Shown here one piece after another: positions 59,101-64,000 of a stretch of DNA of 64,000 bases. Under the pieces are notes generated by a model that saw only the letters and a list, made by a program, of their open reading frames with translations, made no database searches and was not told the origin of the DNA. The stretch is from Capitulum mitella (Eukaryota; Arthropoda; Thecostraca; Pollicipedomorpha; Pollicipedidae): contig CP099842.1 of the NCBI GenBank assembly GCA_030062745.1, positions 8,749,838 to 8,813,837 on the forward strand. The letters run 5' to 3'. Numbering within the stretch: position 1 is the stretch's first letter; each line of letters starts with the position of its first letter. The translations under genes and the position numbers were made by a program.

Positions 59101-62100
59101 CGCGACCCATATCAGGCTGCAGCGGCCTGCACGGCGCCGCCGCCAGTGGGACCCGCATGGGCCGTGCATGACGCGTCCTGCGGCCGCGGCCGCGGCGGCC
59201 CGTCCCGAGCGTGGTTGTCCCTGCGCGGTGTATGCTGGGCTCCGCGTTTTTCGCGGTCGACAGCCGGCCGTCCGCCCGGCGTCACCGTGATGAGTCACGG
59301 ACTCGGCGCGGCGGTATGCGCACCGCCACGGGCCGCGTGTCGGGCTGCACGCCGTCCGATGGGTGGGGGACTGTCCAGCCGTCCAGCGCAGGGACTTGGG
59401 GCGTGTTCGGTTTGCTGGCGCTGTCCGCCAGCGACTGAGGGCTGACCTGGGTCACTGTGAGGTCAGAGTGGAGTCTGGCTGCTGGAAGGAAATTAGCGGC
59501 CGGTTCAATAATGGAGTCGCCGCCATAGGACTGGGCGGCGCGGCCACCGCCCGCTGCCTCTGACGTCACAGGGCGTCGCATGGGGACGGCGCCGGTCGTG
59601 GGCGGCGGGCGGTTCCGCGCTAATCCCGCCAGTCATCCAGCCGGCCCGCCGCGCCGGCTGGACCCGGCCATTCCGTGAATACCGGGCCGGGCCGGCGGAC
59701 GCGGGTCCGCTGCTGCCTCCGGCAGGGGCTGACACGGACCCGCGTCCGGCTCCCCGCCGTCTGCTCCGGACTCCTCCGCTGGTACGCCGCGCTGGGTCGC
59801 CGTGAGGCGTTCGTCAGGCGGCGCGGGCGGACTCTCGAGGCCGTCCGCGCCGGTGGGGCCTCTGGGCGGGCGGCGCTGCGGTGGCCGGCCGCTGCCCGGC
59901 TCGTGCCGCCCGTCTGGTCCGGCCCGTTGACCGGCGAGGCGGCCGGACGGCCGGCGGAGGCGGCGCCGCGGACGGGTCACGGCCGCGGCCGCCGCGGACG
60001 CCGCCGCACGAGACGTGACCGGGCGCCGGCCGTTGCGTCCGAGCCCGCCGGCCCGCGGCCAGCAGAGATGCGCCAGGTACCCGGAGGGGGCGAGCGGGTG
60101 GCGTCGGAACGGTGGTCACGTACTCTCCTTCGGGGCTTTTTCGCGGCTGTCGGTCGCCGTGATACGATGACTGAAACCCCTGGTATATCGAGCGATGTTT
60201 CCGATTTTCTTTGCGCCGCCCAGATTTGCGACCGTTCATCTGACGTTTACCGAGGATTACGGTACTGCTGGATTGCAGAACACTGACTGATAGCGGGCGA
60301 AACGGAACGTGTCTTAATCTGTCTTCCTCCGTATGGAGAAAGGAAAACTGGCTGTTGAGTCGGATGGGACTCGTGGCCACCTTTTGTATTATTTGTTTTC
60401 AGTTGGTTTCCGTGCTTACCATTGGTCGTGTTTCCGGCACCCATTGCGCTTTCCCCGTGAGGTCATCGAGAATTCCTGGGAAGGCGGTCGTTCCGCTATG
60501 ATGTCATCGCAGGCAGCGGGCTCTGTATATGTTCGGCTTCACACGTGCCGAGCGGCTCGGCACCGCGCAATGTGCGGCCGTCGGCGACGCCGGCCGCCAG
60601 GGGCGCTGGCGTCGCCGACCCTCCGGGCTGTGACCGTGGCCTGTTTTGCTGCGCTGCGTCCGCTGACTGCCACCGATCAGTAGCCCCCCCCCCCCCTGGA
60701 GCCGGCAGCGCTACTGCGAGCGGCCGTCACAGAGGTCGGACCGGCCGCCGTCTCCTGCCGGAGGAGCTGGCTCCGCAGCGCGGCGGCTGTGTTTTCCCGG
60801 GCTCGGGCGGCCCGGCCCAGCCCGTGATGACAGTCTGGTCTGGGACGGTCAGCCTTGCGTGGCACTCGTCTGCGGTCTTTGGACGGTTGGCGAGATCGGC
60901 GGGTCAGCGGGTGAGGCCCCGTTTCGGGAATATTTGCACAGGCGTGATGGCGGCTTGCGAAATGCTGGTGGCTGTCCCAAACATGACTGGCGGCGGCCCT
61001 GAGATTAAATGGGTCGATAGCGTTTTTTGTCGCGCTTTGACTCGTAAACAAACACCCGGTGAATGCTGTCAACATCACCGGCCTCCAGCAGGCACTGGCA
61101 CATTGCAGCTGAAGCCGCCCGGTAATCGATCTTCCACGCAGAGACAGAAACTAGCCGAGCACCTGCCCTGCTCATTCTAGCTGCGAAATGAACGCAGGTC
61201 GTTGAGGGACATTTGCATTGCAAACAGTTATTGACTGCCTCAACTTCGCCTACGTCACGATGAGCTGAGGATATAGTGGGACCAACTCTAGCCGAACAAA
61301 GTTCGTTTCGTCGTTTGGGTTGTAACAGTGTACTGTGTCCCATTTATATCCAGACCGTCCGGCAGTGGCTGAAAGCCTATTCAAATGTTGGTCATTGTGT
61401 TGGAGATTCCGTTAGTATTTAACGCTGCTACTGTCAGTAAAGTAAGGATATGTATTACGCTTCACCTTGCTCCCAAATCAGAGCACCTCTGGATATGACG
61501 TCATTAATCTGGATGCCACCTCCCGGGTGCGTGACGTCACGCCTCAGGTCGCGGCTGCCCAGGTGCGTGATGTACCCAATCATGAGGCGGATGCCCAGGT
61601 GCGTGACGTCACCGCGTAGGCCGCGACCGTTCAGGTTTGTGACGCCACCGCTCGGAAAGGGGCGACCCAGTATGACGTCACCGCCCAGGCCGCGGCGGTG
61701 GGCCGGATATGTGACGTCACCAGACGGTCTCCGACCGTCACGATCTCGCCGTGACACTGTGTGCACCAGGGATTAGTGCGTCACGATCTTGAACCGCAGC
61801 AGGGCGGGGCAGGTGTCGCCGTCTGGCCGCCGGCCGCTCTCCGGAGCGGGAGGTGCGCCGGTGTCTGCCGCCGGGAGAAACGGTCGGCCGTGTGGTGTGG
61901 CCCGCTCCGTGACGCCGTCACCGCGCTGACGGAGCGCCGTGACTCGGTGCCGCCGCGGCGGCCGGCGGACCCTCGTCGCGTGCGGACTCGGTCAGCGACG
62001 GCGATCGATACCATCAGCCGCCGGCCGACTCGAGCGCGTTTCACGACGTGCGCCGGCCGCTCCGGCGGCGCCCGACCGGACCGCTGCGACGGGGGCGCGG

Positions 62101-63844
62101 CCGTCGGCGGCTGTACCGCCGTCGCTGGCGGGGTGCCCCGTTTCGGAGACGGTCTGACAGCTATGTCTCGCCCGCGGTTCCTCCTTGGTTCTGGTTCGTT
62201 TGGGCGCGCGGTCGCGGTTCTGCCCAGGTTCTGCCCAGGCGCCGGCTCGGCCCGCCGCTGTGACTCTGACAGGGGCGGTGGCCCGCCGCCCCGGACGCTG
62301 CGGCGGTTCCGCCTCGGCCTGATGGCCCTGCCTGCCGCCGCGATAGAGTCAGGGTGACTGGTCCAAATCGACGACGCCCCAACGCTGATCGAGTTCAGCA
62401 ATGTCTTTCTAGCTCTTAAACACCGTTCCGAAACGAGACAATGCCGTGGTCTCCAAGCACTGCTCACATTCAGAAAGAATGCCTATTGCGCCAAGAACGC
62501 GTCATTACCTTTGCGTGTACAGAATTGCATCAGGTATGTTGTCTTGTTCCGTGAGCAGGTGCTGGTGCGGCGACCCGGCCTGGCCCTCTCCCCCACCTCA
62601 GCCATCCAGAGGGCAGCGGTCCTCCGGAGCGAGTTCCGGCCGCTCAGCTATTTGTCGCGGGACTTCACCGCCGGGCGCTCGACGCCCGCTGCTCTGCCGG
62701 CGCAGTATTGATGCCGCGGCTATTTTCCGCCGGCTGGGTGGTCGGGAGACGGCGGAGAAGGGTCCGGTGCCTCCCCGCCCGACAACAGACAACAGGGGCG
62801 TCCAGCGGCTGCAGCGCGCTCCGCTGCAGCGCTGACCGCGGGACCCTGAAAGCGATACCGGGACCGGGCAGGCGGTTCTCGCGGCAGGCTCCGCTGAAAA
62901 AAGCGCCGCTGAGCAGTCTGCAGCTTGTTGATCCCGTGGTGTCGCGCCGGAGCGGCTGCCGGGGGTTTCGTCATGAGCCAGAGGTGCGCTCTGTGTTCCG
63001 TTCTTTTGCGTTTGAACCGGCCGAGAGACCGTCCTTCCGTCACGTCGTCATCCCGGGTATCGATCGCCCTGCCTTGATTCCGGCTGTCAGTGACCTGATG
63101 TATCCACCATCCGTCTGGACTGGTGATGTCGTGATGTCATTCTGTGTCAGCAGGTAACACGGTGGCGCTAGCCTCCATGGACCGGTGACGTTTCCGTGCC
63201 TAGCTGTTCGGACGAGTGACGTGACTGAGCCAGACTGTTTAGACCGGTGGTGTTACAGGGCCAGTCAGTGTGGACCAGTGGTATGATGGAGCCAGTCAGT
63301 TTGGGCCATTGGGGTGACGTGGCCAGTCTGCGTGGACCAGTGACATGATGGGGCCAGACTGAGTAGATTAGTGGTGTGACGGAGCCAGTCAGTGTGGGCC
63401 AGTGGGGTGACGTGGCCAGTCAGTGTGGACCAGTGGTGTGACGGGCCAGTCAGTATGGACCAGTGGTGTGACAGGCCAGTTATTGTGGACCATTGCTGTG
63501 ACGGGATCAGTCAGTGTGGACCAGTGATGTGACGGGGCGTCAGTGTGGACCAGTGGTGTGACGGGCCACTCAGTGTGGACCAATGGTGTGACGGGACCAG
63601 TCAGTGTTGGCCATTGGTGTGACGGGGCCAGTCAGTGTGGGCCGGTGACGCTACCGTGCCCAGCCGTGCGGGCCTGGTCAGTCCGGGTCAGACCGTGCGG
63701 ACGGTGTCTTAACTCCCCGTTATCTGTCGGCAGGCGGACGCGGCGCTGGAGTTCGAACAGCGCCAGTTTGACCAGGCCAGTCTCGACTACGTCTGCCTGC
63801 TCCAGGAGGTGCAGCAGCGAAAAAAGTTCGAGTTTGTCGAGACG
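38147..63844 (+). CDS. Graf: GRAF/oligophrenin-type RhoGAP, BAR-domain exons, partial (first 203 aa; continues past the window)
   Basis: Exons: 38147-38309, 44452-44609, 51698-51769, 53916-54020, 63734-63844, all GT-AG, junction phases 1,0,0,0. The next donor (GTTAGT at 63845) shows that the gene continues. The product matches the N-terminal BAR region of GRAF family proteins: PLEPTECLLDSPYFREKL (aa 8-25), KFRFSYIGGAQTDDEI (about 69-84), LVEDERQRV (99-107), FRRQHIGAAK (122-131), ERHLNLSTKK (150-159) and LLQEVQQRKKFEFVE (188-202). Known members join BAR, PH, RhoGAP and SH3 domains, curve or sense membranes in clathrin-independent endocytosis, and switch off RhoA/Cdc42; only the BAR part is seen here. 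The start lies in tcATGG. Introns are 6.1, 7.1, 2.1 and 9.7 kb. Ortholog choice between Graf and oligophrenin is not resolvable here. Confidence 0.92.
38311..39833. other. CpG-depleted domain at the start of Graf intron 1
   Basis: After the CG at the exon 1 donor, I find only about two CG dinucleotides (38588, 39131) up to 39834. CGs then become frequent at once. The stretch holds a GATTCT hexamer repeat (38738-38753) and the start of a minisatellite, with no additional exon. Confidence 0.75.
39190..40790. repeat. Degenerate minisatellite in Graf intron 1
   Basis: About 1.6 kb of imperfect repeats of a motif like GGGCCCCTGAGACNGCCAGAGG with a unit of roughly 30-36 bp. The left 0.64 kb has no CG ('gagaccacaag'), whereas the right part is full of them ('gagacggcaa', 'gagacgacc'). 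Confidence 0.75.
40800..42400. other. Graf intron 1, no gene; repeat fragments
   Basis: A MITE-like right end (ATCCTGGATCCGCCCCTG, 41119-41136) and a GATTCT/GAATCG-rich stretch (41395-41560) are visible. No exon in phase with Graf is seen. Confidence 0.5.
42400..43140. mobile_element. Possible short TIR element
   Basis: The left 'aagggcgcgggaagtgggggtgggggcaggggg' and the right 'ggactgaagccccctctcggccctatggttctcgcgcctatg' look like degenerate inverted ends (GGCGCGGGAA against GGCGCGAGAA). The inside has only broken ORFs. The boundaries are uncertain. Confidence 0.4.
43140..44451. other. Graf intron 1, no gene
   Basis: Mostly unremarkable. The stretch 44260-44385 is a dispersed repeat related to 35560-35680 ('cacaag...ttttggagtacaaaatgt...aacaccttttcc'). 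Confidence 0.5.
44610..48576. other. Graf intron 2, left part, no gene
   Basis: No additional exon is found. 'tagtggcggacccaggggcttg' at 45709 looks like one end of a hAT-type MITE, but I see no partner end. Short AT-rich stretches around 46.0-46.7 kb carry weak internal similarity. Confidence 0.45.
48577..49709. mobile_element. hAT-like element of 1.13 kb with TAGGGATGCACCGG-type ends
   Basis: The left end TAGGAATGCACCGGATC and the right end read inward on the minus strand TAGCGATGCACCGGATA are imperfect inverted repeats. Both are followed by clusters of CCGGATA/CCGGCCGGA words. This end type is common in animal hAT elements. No matching 8-bp flanks are seen. A minus-strand fragment at 49606-49391 (YLAVPRSV...REGLKPKVGQQ) might be a very decayed hAT C-terminal dimerisation region; that is tentative. 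Confidence 0.6.
49710..50190. other. Graf intron 2, no gene recognised
   Basis: ORFs are open on both strands for about 100 codons but show no domain. No repeat partner was found in the window. Confidence 0.4.
50190..51295 (-). pseudogene. Decayed mariner/IS630-type transposase
   Basis: Read on the minus strand from about 51290, the frame-broken translation follows the order of mariner-type transposases of arthropods. First come an N-terminal helix-turn-helix remnant (KTKAIILTQRRYRTHATE) and a SGRKRPVR linker near 51.15 kb. The central catalytic-region motif GDEMHFRLDGAAKTQNFRIW follows at about 50860-50800, then LHSSKVTTWCGL and QDGAAPHTSALALQWL in another frame. The C-terminal helix (RSEIRKIFCAEMHEM, about 50390-50340) ends in LEHALRVS before 50210. 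Several frameshifts make it non-functional. I could not find TIRs. Confidence 0.7.
51296..51697. other. Graf intron 2, right end, no gene
   Basis: Ordinary intron sequence, becoming GC-rich towards the acceptor TGCCCCCAG before exon 3 at 51698. Confidence 0.5.
52370..52645. repeat. Degenerate short tandem repeat in Graf intron 3
   Basis: Repeats of a motif like GGTTCCATCTGACCCC with a unit of about 18-20 bp. The rest of the intron (51770-53915) has GC-rich low-complexity ORFs and no extra exon. Confidence 0.65.
53110..53355. repeat. GAATCGATTC-rich dispersed repeat
   Basis: A cluster of GATTC, GAATCG and TGATTC words on both strands, resembling 41395-41560 and, more weakly, 38695-38800. Probably a decayed TIR element whose ends I cannot define. 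Confidence 0.45.
54090..54760. other. GC-rich intronic island at the start of Graf intron 4
   Basis: Dense CCGGC/GCCGG words keep several frames open on both strands (one plus-strand frame runs for 327 codons from 53997). The translations are Arg/Pro/Gly/Ala-rich without a domain, and exon 4 ends with a good donor at 54020, inside that frame. Confidence 0.6.
55443..55711. mobile_element. Short TIR-type element (MITE), copy 2
   Basis: The partner of 17455-17702. The left end 'acttagccagaattttcctcagggagggcc' and right end 'ccccccttggctacgtccctg' are degenerate inverted repeats of CAGGGACGTAGCCAAGGGGGG. The inside is about 230 bp of AT-rich sequence shared with copy 1. Confidence 0.7.
56950..57365. 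repeat. Tandem repeat of about 152 bp, nearly three units
   Basis: Units begin 'acctgatctatatttgctttgc' (56960), 'acctggcccagatttgcattgc' (57111) and 'acctggtccagatttgctttgc' (57264), so the spacing is 151 and 153 bp. Each unit contains 'atgtcgatttg.atgaaatatgc', 'cacg..tg.gcacat' and 'aaggtcaaggccaa'. Non-coding. Confidence 0.9.
58612..58982. repeat. Minisatellite, unit about 44 bp, 8-9 units
   Basis: The word TGCTCCTGTGGTGG starts at 58621, 58665, 58707, 58751, 58795 and 58839, giving a regular 42-44 bp period. Each unit contains 'ggtccgtgactggtccgtgaccc'. It lies in the long Graf intron 4. Confidence 0.9.
58985..61440. other. GC-rich Graf intron 4, no exon found
   Basis: Mostly GC-rich sequence with CCGGCCGG words. 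Long ORFs here are compositional. I find no piece matching the missing part of the BAR domain, as expected, because exons 4 and 5 join in phase. Confidence 0.55.
61490..61722. repeat. Minisatellite carrying five perfect TGACGTCA palindromes
   Basis: TGACGTCA occurs at 61496, 61532, 61604, 61673 and 61712, with degenerate versions (TGATGTAC, TGACGCCA) between. The spacings of 36, 72, 69 and 39 bp show a unit of about 36 bp, roughly 'caggtgcgTGACGTCAccgcctcaggccgcg'. TGACGTCA is the consensus CRE bound by CREB/ATF bZIP proteins. Whether these copies act is unknown. Confidence 0.8.
61760..63180. other. GC-rich Graf intron 4, no exon found
   Basis: Long ORFs on both strands (61761-62357, 61781-62467) come from GC richness. 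No domain, splice context or conserved motif supports them. Confidence 0.55.
63200..63655. repeat. Minisatellite, unit about 30 bp, about 15 units, close to Graf exon 5
   Basis: Repeats of 'gaccagtggtgtgacgggccagtcagtgtg'. It ends about 80 bp before the acceptor of exon 5 (CTGTCGGCAG at 63724-63733). Confidence 0.9.
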
Positions 63845-64000
63845 GTTAGTGAGGCCAAACGTGGCTTATTGTGCCCGTCCGGCCTGGGACCGGCACGTGC
63901 CGCGGCCGGTCTGGTGTACCGGAGACCTCCAGCTGCTGGTGTGCTGGGTACGCTCAGCTGCTGATATGCCGGAGACCTCCAGCTTCTGTGGTACTGGGGA

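Noticed and set aside
61761-62467. Overlapping long ORFs on both strands
   Set aside because: Both strands are open because stops are rare in very GC-rich DNA. The proteins are compositionally biased.
63200-63655. Regular repeats considered as a CRISPR array
   Set aside because: Units follow one another without unique spacers and vary by point changes, which is a minisatellite. The genome is eukaryotic.
1-64000. tRNA, rRNA and small RNA genes
   Set aside because: I scanned for tRNA B-box-like GGTTCGAATCC and other landmarks and saw none that I would defend. A covariance-model search (tRNAscan-SE, Infernal) would be decisive.

Overview
This is eukaryotic, intron-rich DNA, most likely from an arthropod. 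A crustacean such as a barnacle would fit, but that is a weak guess. The evidence is GT-AG introns of up to about 10 kb, animal-type genes, many decayed animal transposons, AT microsatellites and GC-rich minisatellites. No bacterial gene, operon or CRISPR array is present, and most open reading frames in the window are chance ORFs in introns or repeats.

Three host genes can be rebuilt exon by exon with consistent splice phases. (1) Minus strand, 18121 to 5491: an 11-exon spectrin-repeat protein of about 594 residues, nesprin/Msp-300-like at best. (2) Minus strand, about 37.3 kb to 26333: a complete nucleosome assembly protein 1 (NAP1), 384 residues in eight coding exons plus a predicted non-coding first exon. 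It ends in the CaaX-like CKQQ, and the penultimate exon can instead be read through to an earlier stop that removes this tail. (3) Plus strand, 38147 to beyond the right edge: the first five coding exons (203 residues, the BAR domain) of a GRAF/oligophrenin-type RhoGAP. NAP1 and Graf are head to head and share a CpG-rich promoter region of about 1.2 kb.

The rest is introns and intergenic DNA filled with repeats. The left 2 kb holds a decayed Penelope-like reverse transcriptase. A repeat with TTAA ends (about 1.7 kb) at 20279-26066 is interrupted by a 4.04 kb DNA transposon with perfect 15-bp terminal inverted repeats (TIRs) and a perfect 8-bp target-site duplication (TSD), carrying a decayed hAT-like transposase. 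Other elements are a piggyBac-like TTAA element at 15.5-16.8 kb, several short TIR elements, a mariner-type relic at 50.2-51.3 kb, and minisatellites with units of about 30, 36, 44 and 152 bp, concentrated in the last and longest Graf intron.

The most informative large-scale signal is base composition. On both sides of the shared NAP1/Graf promoter (31.87-36.92 kb and 38.31-39.83 kb) CG dinucleotides are almost absent, while the promoter and the outer flanks are CG-rich. One edge falls inside a single tandem-repeat array, and copies of one dispersed repeat inside and outside the domain differ in the same way. This looks like the germline footprint of 5'-biased gene-body methylation starting on both sides of a divergent promoter.
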